Assembly: GCA_940671915.1 (NCBI GenBank)
Contig: CALNVZ010003432.1
Span: 2,956,000 to 3,019,999 of the forward strand
Reading direction: 5' to 3'
Origin: Paracentrotus lividus
Taxonomy: Eukaryota > Echinodermata > Echinoidea > Camarodonta > Echinidae
DNA: 64,000 nt
This document shows, one piece after another, positions 10,336-21,524 of this stretch. The first letter of the stretch is position 1, and every line of letters starts with the position of its first letter. The notes under the pieces were generated by a model. It did not search any database and had not been told where the DNA came from. It was given only the letters and a program-made list of their open reading frames with translations. The position numbers and the translations under genes are program-made.

Positions 10336-11941
10336 CACACAAAAAATGAGAACTTGCATATATGATGATCACACTCAAATATCCATGTATTTTTGACAAT
10401 ATAGTGACACACATCCATGAGTGCTTTCACTCAAAAGCTACTTTGAAAACGCACCTAATCGAGTATTTTAAATAACAATATAGTGACACACAAAATGAGT
10501 TTATTTAATTAACTCATTTCATTGAGTAACATAACTAATTGTTTTGAGTACATTGCAAAAACTAATCTAGTGAGTAACGCTTTACATACTCAGAGAGTAG
10601 AAAAGCTCATCAACTTGCTGTGATGAGTTTGTGCAACCTTTACTTACTGACTCTCTGAGTATGTAAAGCGTTACTCACTAGGTGAGTCCTATTCCTTTTG
10701 TTTGTTTGTTTGCCTTTTTATAATGATATTTGGAATGTTACGATGATATACACATCAGTGCATCAATTCTTCTCAAACCATACACTGTATTACTCACTTC
10801 AGTGCATCAATTCACACAAACCAACACATTGCATTGACCAATGCATCAAATTTACTCAAACTGTGAACATGACTGACAAAAGTAATGGAAATCCATGCAT
10901 GTTAATCTAGTTGTTAGTGTTATCAGACGATGTATATCATCAACATTCCAAATATCGTTATAAAAAACAGGCAAACAAACAACAAAAGGGAAAAGGACTC
11001 ACCAAAGACAATAAGAGCATGCAGGCTCTCCGCTCTCGATCCGTCTGCTCACAGAGTGTAACTTATATATGGTTCCGCTAAACATGTACGCACTTAAGGG
11101 TATCTCACTGGTTGCGAACCCAGGCGAATTTACAGAGTGTTATATATATAGAGGATCTACCACGTTCTTTTGTGCTGCTTTGTTTAGACAAGCATAAAGG
11201 GTTATCTCGTTGTATCAGAGAATGGCAGTTTTCTTTAGCGATGCTTTGTAAGCCAAGCTCAAAGGGTTTTCTCTTGTATAAGAATTGCATATATTCTTTT
11301 GTGCTGCTTAGTTTGCAAGCTCAATAGGGTTATCAACTGTACAACATGGCATGTTTTCTTTTACTGCCTTGTTAGGCAAGCACAAAGGTGTTACTGAATG
11401 ATCATGGCATGTTTTTTTTGTAGGCCTACTGCCTTGTTAGCAAGTACAGGTGGGTTATATTATGTATGATGCATGTTTCTTTTGTACTGCTTTTTATGCA
11501 ATCACAAAGCAGGGGCCGTGGACGTTTTTGAAAGTAGATGAGCTGAGCCGAAGGGGGGGCTGAACGAAGACTGTCGTAGTTTACTCATCTAGTGAATTAC
11601 AGGCTATATAGAATTTCTCAGCAATTCTCACTTTACTCGATTGTTAGGTTTTCACCCGATCATCCACCAAACCGTACCAAGTTAAGAGAAACTCACTTGC
11701 ACAATTATTTTACGTAATTGAACATGTAAAGTTACTAAATACTCAAGAAAAAAAGTATATATACTCAATAATTTTTTTCTTGAGTATCCCTTAGTAACTT
11801 TACATGTTCTGGAAGCGGGGTGTTACTTTTAACAGAAACACAGATTCTGAAGTAAAATACGTGATATACGAATAAAAGCACTCACCTGCAAGAGTAGCAA
11901 ACGGGTTTTACTCATGGAAACTAGTTCTTTTTTTTTGTGTG
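10336..11941. mobile_element. Multi-hairpin TA element, copy B (1606 bp)
   Basis: Same ends as copy A (CACACAAAAAATGAGAAC left, TTTTTTTGTGTG right), flanked by TA at 10334-10335 and 11942-11943. The hairpin modules correspond to those of copy A, for example 10565-10600 with 10635-10680. It is longer than copy A because it holds a tandem array at 11164-11510, in the position where copy A has unrelated text (about 8880-9010). No transposase frame is visible. Confidence 0.85.
11164..11510 (+). repeat. Six ~60-bp tandem units inside element B
   Basis: Each unit carries a variant of TTTTGTGCTGCTTTGTTAG, CAAGCACAAAGGGTTAT and a GGCATGTTTTC link. Units start near 11166, 11230, 11294, 11355, 11413 and 11475 and drift in sequence. 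The array is absent from copy A. Confidence 0.75.
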
Positions 11942-12427
11942 TAGTTAAAACTTTTATCAAGTGATGAGTAAGCCTTAAAACAGTAGTGGATTGTATTTTT
12001 CATTTCTTTATAAGACATGTCATTTTATGTACAAAAATAAGCTATTCAAGTGAAGTAAAAAAAAAAAAAAATAATAATAGATAATAAAAAAATAAAAAAT
12101 ACACGTTTGTTCAACTATATAATTAATTGTAATTATGAGAAGGATGTTTCTTGTTATCTTTGTACTGATTCTTTTCAATGTCTATTGCACTAGTACATGT
12201 TATATCTGAACTTGGAGTCAATACTGAGTAGCCACATTTTTCTACCAGATTGTCCATGGATCAAATACCAGATGTGAAATAAGTTGGTAAAAGAATATCA
12301 TATTACCAAACACCGACATTTCGATTAAAGACCGTTGACGGAGTAAATACAACCTTACATCGATTGAAAGCTAAGTAGGCGTATAACATAATACCCCAAA
12401 ATAAATTAAATTTTCATAACAGTATTC

Positions 12428-12743
12428 AAAAAAGATGATCGAACCTCAACCAGGCCATCCCTCCCAAGTACTCGTAAAAGTACCCCTATTATATAATGCG
12501 GCTGATGACGTCAAAGAAGTTTAAGGGAATGCTACTGCCAGGCATGATGGGTTTCGCCTTTAGAAAACACGTTTGTATGCTATGTCAGAACAATAGAATT
12601 CTAGCACACATGGGTCTATTGTTCTGTCCTATCATGCCTGGCAGCAGCTTCCCTTAAACTTCTTTGACTCATCAGCCGCATTATAATAGGGTACTTTTAC
12701 GAGTACTTGGGAGGGATGGCCTGGTTGAGTCGATCACCTTTTT
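12428..12743. mobile_element. Hairpin MITE (~316 bp)
   Basis: Two arms of about 120 bp are nearly perfect reverse complements: GATCGAACCTCAACCAGGCC on the left and its counterpart ending GGCCTGGTTGAGTCGATC on the right, continuing through CCCAAGTACTCGTAAAAGTA and AGTTTAAGGGAA to a central ~60-bp loop. High arm identity suggests recent activity compared with its neighbours. I could not fix the TSD. Confidence 0.85.
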
Positions 12744-12859
12744 AATGAAATACTTCCTAAATGGAAGAAAAATGCTTAAATTGGGAATTGTTATTAGGAA
12801 GAAATATTAGCTTTCGTTTATATTTAATTTTGGTTTCATTTCTCGCGTCCGGTCTGGGA

Positions 12860-13217
12860 CTTAAGATTTAGTCAGTGTGGGGATATACATCCCAATCCAG
12901 AACCCTCTTTTTGTAGTGAGAATCCCAATATTGGTATTGTATCTTCGTTAGTATAGTCAACTGTAAAAGATATGGGTATTTGTAGAGGTCGCGTACAAGC
13001 CGATGTCGTAAAGGGGGACGGCGCAGACGTCGTCAGCAGAGTCATGTTCAGCATGTTCAGGAAGCAACGGAAGTCATCGAAGATCCTGTCAGATCTGGAT
13101 AGCAAGATCGTTGAATAATAAGACACACATGTTCTGTGATCTTATTATCAATGATCGAATAGACATTGCAGCTGTAACAAACACATGGTTAACCGGGGAT
13201 GATCGCAAACACAACTG
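12860..13217 (+). mobile_element. LINE fragment (CR1/L2-like, start of endonuclease)
   Basis: Codons from 12876 read CGDIHPNPEP, the GDIHPNPGP-type signature found ahead of the endonuclease in CR1/L2-like LINEs. From about 13104 a second stretch reads LNNKTHMFCDLI, then DIAAVTNTWLTGDD, matching the N-terminal endonuclease motif (family pattern AVTETWL) with Asn for the usual Glu. In-frame continuity between the two is lost and a stop follows at 13216. The copy is truncated on the 3' side, with no reverse transcriptase after it. Confidence 0.75.
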
Positions 13218-15142
13218 AAAAACTTAAACATGCATTTGTATTGTGCCACATTGATTTTTTTAATAATCTTATGTTTGGTCTACCACAGCGACAAGTAAAA
13301 AAAAAAAAACTACAGTCCATTCATCTAAAATAATATTTAAAATTATTCTTTTTGAAGATACCATAGGCAGTTTTACTATGGAAAATGGTAAGATTGTCTA
13401 CTTTATTAAAATTTCCGAGCAAAATAATTGTTATCTTCAGTCTTTGATCTAGCCCCCTCATATGTCCTCCGTACATCAATCGTATATTGACTATTGTGCA
13501 GACTCTGTGGACTGGTGGATTTGTTAGTATTTCATAAATACTTATCCAAACGACTTCCAGTACTGACCATCTATATGTATTTGCATTGAAAATCAAGTAA
13601 GTTGTATGCATTATTTATGATAGGATCTAGAACTTTGGGGAAATTGATGATAAAGATCTAGATCTAGATCTAATTCTAAGTTAGATCTAGACTACTAGTA
13701 TGTGCCCGAGCCGAGTAAAATACCAGACTTTTGCCCACAGATCCCCCCCGGGCCTGGGGGGGCGGTTGATGATGTCGGCCAGCGTGTTGGTCTGCTCAGC
13801 TAGCAGCTGCCTCAACAATAACTATAGTCAGCGCTGTAACTTAGAAGGGAACGTTCATTTATGTTGAATATTGATGGGGTGACCTTGATGGTGGGTCGAC
13901 CCGGAAGTATAACAAAATTGCTGTGCTTTTGAACAGCAGCGCATACGGAGTGCTCTAGCCGCCTAACTGCTAGCAGACGGCGCTCGCGACCGGGGGTTTA
14001 TATCGCCATGTACCGTACCTGCGATATGAACAAAAGTTGCGTGTTTGGAAGTGATTTTTGCCTACGAAAATCAATCACTCACTGTTATGACAACATAAAT
14101 ATGTGGAAGAACCTGTCTGCTCTTGTATTCTTGGTAGGTAAATTCAATGTGAGTCACTCGTCATCATGCACTACACTCGTGTGATATATCAAACTCGTGC
14201 TTCCGACGCTGTGACACTCAGGCGTGATTAAAATAAAACAATTTCTTATTAAATTTCCACTTTCAATCCCATCATAACATTTGATGTTTGTTTGAAATTT
14301 GTTACTCAATGGGCTCTTAAGATTTAGATCTAACGTTACTTATAAAATAATTTATAATTTAAAAATAATAAATATAAAAGTAAAAGGGTGAAATGAGAGG
14401 AAAAACTCACCGATTCTCAGCAGTTTTTCAGATTTTTCTGCCACTTCAATTTGTATGGTCGCTTTGAGAGAAAAACATGAAATGGAAATAGAGATAGAGT
14501 GCCTGCGATCGCGATCAGCACGATCATGCAAGAGGTGTGTTATGTAAACATGGCATAAAATAAACAAATGTTAACCTACCTTCCACACGTTAGTATTAAT
14601 AAGATCGTATACAAATTATTTTTTTTTAAATTTTTTAAAAAATCACAATTATTTCTAAAGATGTTTTTTTTTTTTCCGGCCCTCGGCACATCATAAAGGT
14701 CATCATGTGTCGGCCATAGGGGTAGGGTTCAGTGCCTAAATATAATGTATAGTATTATTGCAATATAATTCTTCAATTAGATATTTTTAATTTTGTTCAT
14801 TAGAATTTTTAGACCCTTTTTTGGAACATGCCATCTTGACTGGGCTTGAGCTTTAAGACACATTTTCATCTTTTCTGCATTGACTTTCCATTGTAAGAAA
14901 ACTGCCACAGTAAAGTACTTCCCAGTGCAAGGTCAATTATTAATTGACCATGCATAAGTGTAAGTGAGACTTATGATGGCTTAGAGAAACGGGGCCCTGA
15001 TCGACATAGTTTAGAGATTATAGCACTTTGACGAGACAATTAATCTATAGTAAAAAAAAAAAAAAAAAACACAGTTACATCTGGGCCCTCTCAAGGGCAG
15101 ATTTTACATATTAAATCTAACTGTTCTTCCTGTTTTCTTCAG
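13218..15142. other. BRF2 upstream region
   Basis: No coding exon was recognised. Positions 13653-13697 are a small AGATCT-rich repeat. Positions 13740-13990 are locally GC-rich. An ETS-type word is listed separately. Positions 14632-14680 and 15050-15070 hold T and A runs. A sequence near 14690-14730 (GGCCATAGGGGTAGGGTTCA) recurs near 51570. Confidence 0.4.
13911..13918 (+). promoter_or_regulatory. ETS-type CCGGAAGT motif, possible BRF2 promoter
   Basis: CCGGAAGT is typical of housekeeping promoters and sits in the only GC-rich patch upstream of BRF2. The coding start lies just inside an internal exon, so a non-coding first exon must lie upstream; a donor-like GGTAGGTAAA at about 14132 would fit. 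This is inference only. Confidence 0.25.
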
Positions 15143-15143
15143 G

Positions 15144-15273
15144 TACCATGGAAGGTGCAAAGTGTAAGAACTGTGGAGCCAGAGAATTGGAAAATGATGA
15201 AGAAAATGGCCATGTGGTCTGTATGAGCTGTGGTCGGGTACAAGAAGACTTGGCATCATTAGTCACAGAAGGG
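15144..15273 (+). CDS. BRF2: BRF2 first coding exon (zinc ribbon)
   Basis: The acceptor TTTTCTTCAG precedes GTACCATGG, and the donor is GTAAGT at 15274. The coding part starts at 15148, so 4 nt of 5' UTR sit in this exon and a spliced non-coding exon is implied upstream. It encodes CKNCGA and VVCMSC, the two knuckles of the zinc ribbon. Confidence 0.9.
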
Positions 15274-16903
15274 GTAAGTCATTCTGCCATCATACCTAAT
15301 GTCCCAATTGAGCAAAATACAATAGAAACTCATTTATAAGGAAGTCCCTGGGACCAGCAAAATGACCTTGTTATATCAGGAATCTTTATCTTGTTATATC
15401 AGACCTCCTTTTGAGTTTCTACTCTATTTGATGTTGATTTTCTTTTTCAATAAATTTCATTTTGATTGGATATAATTGGCTACAAAGGGGAGGAGTTTAA
15501 AAAAGATACACAAGACTTAATTGACCACTAATTATGTTGTAAGAATACCAATTTAGAGCTTAATTAACGGTTAATTGAATAGGGCACTTAAGTGCAAAGT
15601 TAATTGAACGGTTTGAGGATACTACTACCCCTGATGCTGAGTATGAGCCTGCAAACAAGAAACAATGATGTGTATGTTCTATCTGAAATCTATGTGTATG
15701 TGACTGGTGACTACACCTCCTTACCATTCTAGATGTTGTTTCATAATACAATAAAGAAAAATTAAATGGGGCTTCTGTATTATCTTCTCTTTTTTTTTTT
15801 TTTTGTGACAGGACTATTTTGAACACAGCCAAGCCTGCCATGCTGGAGGATCATACAACTCCACGTTTGCTTCCCAGAATTATCGCCTCCAAGCTTCAAA
15901 CGACGATTTTTACAAGTCTGTGCTCTATAAATGGAAAAAGTACATCTGTGAAATATGTGAAGGGATGCAGATTACTAATGAGGAGATGCAAAAAGAAGCT
16001 GGGGACATCTTCGAGAGAGCCTTTAAGATCAAGTATTTTAGACTAATGATGAGTCGTCGTAAGAGAGCACTATGTGTGTCATGCGTGTATGTCATGTGTA
16101 GGTTGCATAACTGGCCGATTATGATCACCAACCTTCTGGGGATTGTGGACGTATCGAGGGACACCTTGATAAAGATAAAAAATGAGCTGATCGAAGAGCT
16201 GAAGATCGATGTCAGCACGGTTAGCATCGAGGACTACGTTCCTACGTGCTTGGGAGAGAACGGTTTGACGGATGACAGGCTGATGGCAAAGACCTTGGAA
16301 GTGATTGCTCTTTCAAAGGAACTGTGGTTGAATACCGGTCGTCGCGTAGACTCTTTGGTGCTGGCATCCTACTGCATTGCCTGGCAAACATCTTCTCCTG
16401 CCAACTACAAAAAATCCTTGATGGAGTTCAGTAGATCCATCTGGAAGAGACCAGTCACAGATGCGGTAAGGAAACGGCATAAGGAACTAAGAAAATTCAT
16501 GGCTAAGATGGCAACAAGGGTTCCGTGGGTTTCCAAGTCTCTCCTAGTCAAGTCAAAATCCTGGATGTTTTTCTTTGACGACATCCTCAAGTACAAGAAC
16601 AGTCTTCTGTCTTACCTGGAACCACCAGATGATTTGGACGACACTGAATTCAAAGACCAGGAAAATGCCTTCATTGTGGTGCCTCCTGCGTATGGAGCAA
16701 GTCTCCGAAAAAGGAAGTTTGAGCCGGACGAAGCAACAGAAGAAGAGAGTTTTTTGGCGAAGTCCGGACATGAAACAAGGGAAAGTATGAGCAATCCAGA
16801 GTTGAACGAGAAAGATATTCCAGATTCTGAAATGGGACTCTACATCAAAACACCAAAAGAAGTTGAACTAGCCAAAGAGTTTGCACTTATTGCCGGTACA
16901 TGA
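15148..16903 (+). CDS. BRF2: BRF2, TFIIIB 50-kDa subunit (Pol III factor), complete
   Basis: Brf2 is the TFIIB-like factor that, with TBP and BDP1, recruits RNA polymerase III to type 3 promoters such as U6. Coding exons 15148-15273 (42 codons, phase 0) and 15812-16903 join to 405 aa; human BRF2 has 419. Residues 6-28 form a zinc ribbon (C6, C9, C25, C28). Residues about 80-170 and 190-290 are the two cyclin folds, with MCRLHNWPIM at 138-147 matching human CRQHNWPLTM, and SKELWLNTGR matching ANETWLVTGR. The C-terminal DSEMGLYIKTPKEV matches human DSEIEQYLRTPQEV, the Brf2-specific tail. That tail separates it from BRF1 and TAF1B. The ATG is the first in the ribbon frame and follows a splice acceptor by 4 nt. 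There is no cysteine after residue 230, unlike human Brf2. Confidence 0.93.
15274..15811 (+). other. BRF2 intron with dispersed ATATCAGG repeat
   Basis: A 538-bp intron (GTAAGT to TGACAG) with a T tract before the acceptor. Positions 15320-15420 contain a dispersed repeat with CTTGTTATATCAGG words, also seen at 27060-27245 and more faintly near 25330-25400. Confidence 0.75.
15812..16903 (+). CDS. BRF2: BRF2 second coding exon (cyclin folds and tail)
   Basis: A single 1092-bp exon carries residues 43-405. It opens in phase 0 after the acceptor at 15810-15811 with DYFEHSQACH and ends at TGA 16901-16903. It contains both cyclin folds and the C-terminal region. Keeping most of the protein in one large exon may reflect old intron loss; this is inference. 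Confidence 0.92.
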   Translation, partial: DYFEHSQACHAGGSYNSTFASQNYRLQASNDDFYKSVLYKWKKYICEICEGMQITNEEMQKEAGDIFERAFKIKYFRLMMSRRKRALCVSCVYVMCRLHNWPIMITNLLGIVDVSRDTLIKIKNELIEELKIDVSTVSIEDYVPTCLGENGLTDDRLMAKTLEVIALSKELWLNTGRRVDSLVLASYCIAWQTSSPANYKKSLMEFSRSIWKRPVTDAVRKRHKELRKFMAKMATRVPWVSKSLLVKSKSWMFFFDDILKYKNSLLSYLEPPDDLDDTEFKDQENAFIVVPPAYGASLRKRKFEPDEATEEESFLAKSGHETRESMSNPELNEKDIPDSEMGLYIKTPKEVELAKEFALIAGT

Positions 16904-16922
16904 TAAATATGAAATAGAACCC

Positions 16923-16928
16923 AATAAA
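16923..16928 (+). terminator. AATAAA polyadenylation signal for BRF2
   Basis: A canonical AATAAA lies 20 nt after the BRF2 stop codon. The resulting 3' UTR would be very short. No other strong candidate lies immediately downstream. Confidence 0.5.
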
Positions 16929-18703
16929 GGGGGTAGTGATATACTGTAAAGGGCTTTGGGCCACTAAAGGGAGAAGTGCATTATGAATAATAGTATCTGG
17001 AGTAAATTACAGTTCAGACCACTTGCCTCCATTATGGTTTTGTTTAATGATTCTTTTCAGGGCTGTAATCATGTGTGCTCTGTAAAGTTTCTGCGACTAG
17101 TCTCAAAACCATTTTAAATCCATCTCAAACTAGTCTCAAAGCCATCTCCTGGAAAGTGAGGTACCACCATAAGGTTTAAATCAGAAATTTAAAGGAAAAG
17201 TTGACCCTGGAATATAATCTTTTTTTTTCTTCATAAAAACATAAAAAATAATGCATGTCGTATAAAGTAAATCCCACAAATTACATTCTTTATATGGCAG
17301 AGCAGCTGGCAAGTGATATTACAAAATCAAACTTTGCTGTCCTTTGATGAATTTTCTTCAAAAATTCACTGATAATTCTTTCATTCCTGCTTTTTTAAAG
17401 AGAATCTACTGTCGTGGGAAAGGCAAACCATGGGTCAACAAAATTATTGTGAGATTTCAGGTTATTTTTAAGGTATTTAAGAAGAGTTTTAAAGTAGGAA
17501 GTTTCACTGAAAAGGATTGCTCTTTAAATGCCCCCATTATGGTAACATGACAAAGAAAGTTGATATGTTCGGGTCCCGCATGTAGTCCCATACATGCATT
17601 TTTGAGTGAAGTGCATGTTACTCTCATAAGAATTTGATAAATTTCATATAATTTCCTTGATTCCAAAGACTCACATCAATAAACAACATTGTTATCAACC
17701 TTTCCCATCACTTTGAGACAGTTTCTTCCACAGTTGAATCTCACGACTACAACACTAGATTAGCTTTTAAAAAAACAATTAAATTCTGAAGTGGACTTTG
17801 CCTTGAAGGTAAATAGAGAAATTATAACTGAAAGTCATGTGCTTCTTAAGAAATGAAACTTTGCAATCTTCCATTACTAAATATCTCTAGAAATAAAATC
17901 CATTGAAATTACTGACCCGTCAACAGAACAAATGTGACCTGCACCCTGAAAGTCACCAATAAGTCTGCAGAATTTATTTTGAAGTTTTATGTTCTTTCTG
18001 GAACTATCAATCCCAAAATTTCCATTAATATCCACTTGTAAAGCATAACGTAGAGCCATCAATGATATCCCTTGCAGAGATCCGGCTTTCACACCATTTG
18101 TTTCTTTTTCCGACTTATTGGTGGTTATGAGTTGCATACAACAAAATATTAGGGCTGACGTAAATTGTAAGTTCCTTATTAAATAATAGTGAACATTGAG
18201 TGCTAGGTAATGTTATTTGGGTTAATTTAAAGTGTTGTAGCTGTGCAGAAATTATTTTTGAACTCTGGGAAGGGTTTTGGAGTAACTAATTCCAATGATT
18301 TACTTTCCTAATTTTTTTTTGATCTACTCATGTTGATGTGCATATTTCTATGAAAACCTGTTTATTTACTAAATGAAAGTTTATGTTCAGTGATGGACTT
18401 CTGTTTATTTTATTGTATTTTTCAAGAATCTGGCATTATTTTATATTTTATAGACAAAACTTGAAGATTTTTTTATTTTTTTTTTAAAGTAACAAATGCC
18501 ACATTAGTTGCCATGTGTGATAAACCAAATTATGCAATATTTTTTTGCAATTAAAAATTATTTAAAAAGATATTTTTTTATGTGTAATATTTGTGCTGAG
18601 TGGAAAAATAAATGAATGCATTTGGAGATATTTTAAACAAAATTTACTACTAAGACTTCATCACTGTGTTGATAACCATGGACATCCACAACTTTCTCCA
18701 TTA
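16929..18703. other. BRF2-FANK1 intergenic, mostly unique
   Basis: Positions 17090-17165 resemble one arm of the GTCTCAAA-type MITE at 6683-7080. I see no exon, tRNA or clear hairpin in the rest. Confidence 0.4.
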
Positions 18704-19143
18704 AAGGGATGCAGTAACATTGAATGATATTCAAATCACATTTATTCGATTTAGCTTATTTTGCCAACATAATTATAAACACTTAGGTCAGTCTGGTATC
18801 TCTTCAAAATTGCAAGCTAATTGCTTGCTTTACCTTCGAGATATCAATGATTTCATACTCAAAATTTATAAACCAACACCGGATGGTTTATAAAACCATG
18901 TGCTTTTCCACACACCCATTTCCTGTTGTAAAGTTCCCTGTCTCTAGCAACCTGGTGAGTTATCAGCAGAGGATACTGGTGTTCAGCTGTATGCTTGGCA
19001 TTGTTTGTTACACTGTTTTAAGGTAGTAAATGACTTCCATTTGATCTGAAACTTTCAGTAGTTTGTTTTTACTGTTGGAACAATATAATTTTATTAATCT
19101 TGATATAATTGCTCTTGTTTTTGAAAGCTACTAAATCCCTTTA
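18704..19143. mobile_element. Possible MITE with TTAAAGGGAT ends
   Basis: The left end reads TTAAAGGGATGCAGTAACAT and the reverse complement of the right end reads TTTAAAGGGATTTAGTAGC. The inverted match is about 16 bp with mismatches, and no TSD can be settled. Confidence 0.4.
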
Positions 19144-19206
19144 AACATCACCACTTAAATCCACTCCTGTTATAGAGGTGTTTAGTACCAAGTCAAATTT
19201 CTCTTT

Positions 19207-19580
19207 AAAGGAGGACTCCAGGCTGAAATTAAAATGTTTAGTAAAGTAAAGTAAAAATTAACAAGCATAACACAGAAAATTTCATCAAAATCGGATGAAA
19301 AATAACAGATATGCATTTTTTTGGTATTGATTTTTTTTTCCGTAAAACAGTTCTTGGCATTGTCTCATAAATATTTGAATATTCAAATTAGGAAACTGAT
19401 GATGTCACAGTCCCCCTACTTCTTGCTTATTTTACTAAATGAAATCCTATTTATCTCATTTTTTCATATACTGCGTATATAGAATAATTATCCCTCATAC
19501 TGAAATAAGTGAAAGGACTTGTGACCTTGAACATTCCACAAGGATTAATCCCTGTTTTTATGTTCTTGGGGAAACGGATC
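19207..19580 (+). repeat. Decayed interspersed repeat (AAAGGAGGACTCCAGG type)
   Basis: The order AAAGGAGGACTCCAGGCTG, TTTCATCAAAATCGGATGAA, then TGAATATTCAAATTAGGAAA and TGATGATGTCACAGTCCCCC is a recognisable dispersed repeat of marine invertebrate genomes, recalled from general familiarity and not from a search. No termini were resolved. Confidence 0.4.
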
Positions 19581-19904
19581 GAGTGTTTTGGTAAAGAAAA
19601 AGATAAAAATTAAGCATCCCATAACTCCAGCCCTTCAAATCACCAAGGACGGATACACCCAACAAGTAGTTCCTTTCACACACATGATGAACCCTCGGGT
19701 CATCTTCAACAAGGTTGGTCGTACATTCCAGACAATGTTTACAATTTTACACCAACTTCTCCGACAAAACAATTCCAGCGGGCGCGGTCGCGACTAGCAA
19801 ACACAATATAACAATACAATATTTTGTTATTCAGAGAAAATTTTCCAGTCCTAATTTCAAACAGGCACATTGTCTATGTGTTTATGACTTGTTCTGTACA
19901 CCTC

Positions 19905-20800
19905 TTTTTTGACTCGCCTGAACGAAGTTTGGCAGAGACCTAGTAATCACTTTTCCTGTTAGTCTGTTACGAAAATCTCAATGTTTTATGTTAAAGTTTT
20001 TAGTTTTTGTTTAACTTTCTCTTCATTTCTTTATTTCTGCATCATTTGTGTTCACACTTACTAGTAGTACAAATGATACTTAGGGGCCCATTAGCCTAAT
20101 TCCACTCCCATAGGGGTATGTGTTAAAAATGAAAATGCAAAAAATCTTCAAAAATAACTGTTTATAATGAGAATATTCAAACTTATTCTACAATTAGGTA
20201 GTAATGTTCTCTTTGTCTCATCAAAATATCAAGTGACATTCTGCGGCTCATTTTTAATAAAATCAGCCTGGAATGAGACTATACCAGATTTGGTGCCATC
20301 AAGACTTCTGGTTGAGGGTTCTTACACCATGAAAAAGTTATCCATAAAATTCAACTGACACCCATTCTAGCTCTCAAAAAGGGCTCATCTGAAGCACTAA
20401 TAATTCCTCTTTATAAAAGTAAAAAAGAATTTCTTCCAATACCTTTCATTGATTTTATATGAATTTTTTTCCAAACCATTACCTCATCATTGATACGCGG
20501 TCGGGGTATTTCCCCCGATTCGATTGTGCTAATTAGTGTGTTGCAACCTTAGGTAATACCAAATGTGCGTTGATAGGGATGATGAGATCAAAGGTCATAT
20601 AGGGGTCAAAAGGTCCTTAAACATGTCTCAATTTATTTATTTTTGCATAAATTTTGTTTAAACTTCGAACAAATGTTCATTGGGTATTATCACATATATG
20701 ATACCTACAAAGATTACATCAAAGGCCATCTTGGGGTCAAAAGGTCATATTGCATGTTTTATTGATAGCGAAATCAGGCAAGACTCGTGGTTCGCGAACC
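19905..20800. repeat. Degenerate GACTCGCCTGAA element with internal tandem pair
   Basis: The left end reads GACTCGCCTGAACGAAGTTT; a partly matching inverted CAGGCAAGACTCGTGG lies near 20775. Two tandem units of about 130 bp share AAAGGTCATATAGGGGTCAA and AAAGGCCATCTTGGGGTCAA (near 20590 and 20722). It is too decayed for a firm family call. Confidence 0.4.
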
Positions 20801-21524
20801 ACCTTGTAGTGGTAGAGGACTACATTTCTCATCAATATCACTTTTACACATTTTGCACAGATAAACAGCAAATAAGCACTTTAAATGAATTGGAATCATC
20901 AAATAATTTAATTCAATATTGATACATAACTAATCAAGGTGATTAATAAGAACGGTAATGCGAGAAAGATGATTAACAGTAAGGGTACATGACATGTCAC
21001 ATACCGTGTGCAGATGCATAGATACATATTTTATTTGGACGGCTGAAAAGCACATGGCGGTATTGCTTATGAAAATACAAATCTCATGGAATGGCCTTTC
21101 CAATTATATTGATCTAAATTGATGTGAGTACAAGACCAAAAAGCGTAACTTTTGTCATCTAATTCTCATGTATAAAATGTATGTGTTAAGTGACAAAATG
21201 TAAATACAACTTTTCCCCACAAAAGTAAAATACAATGCAAAACAGATACAGATCTCAGATATTTCAAAGATATCTATGACACATAGATGGTATGACCCTA
21301 TCATCACCTTTTAATTACACATACCTTACTAATATTTTACTTCTTTATTATTAATTTTACAGTTTTTGACATTTCATGTCTTTATTTTCACTAAACAGCT
21401 TCAAGTGGTAAAGTATATCATGCAGCAATTGACACATTTTTCATCCTATGCTATCAAATATTTTCCAATTATATCACAAATATAAGGGTACATTGAAATA
21501 CATTTTTATACATTTCCTAAAGTG

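Noticed and set aside
15148-16903. BRF2 gene considered as TAF1B/Rrn7 or BRF1 because of the zinc ribbon
   Set aside because: The HNWP cyclin-fold motif and the DSE..L..TP.EV tail match BRF2 specifically, and the length fits BRF2.
19588-19797. 69-codon open frame with protein-like composition
   Set aside because: No similarity recognised; it sits at the edge of decayed interspersed repeats with no supporting splice sites.
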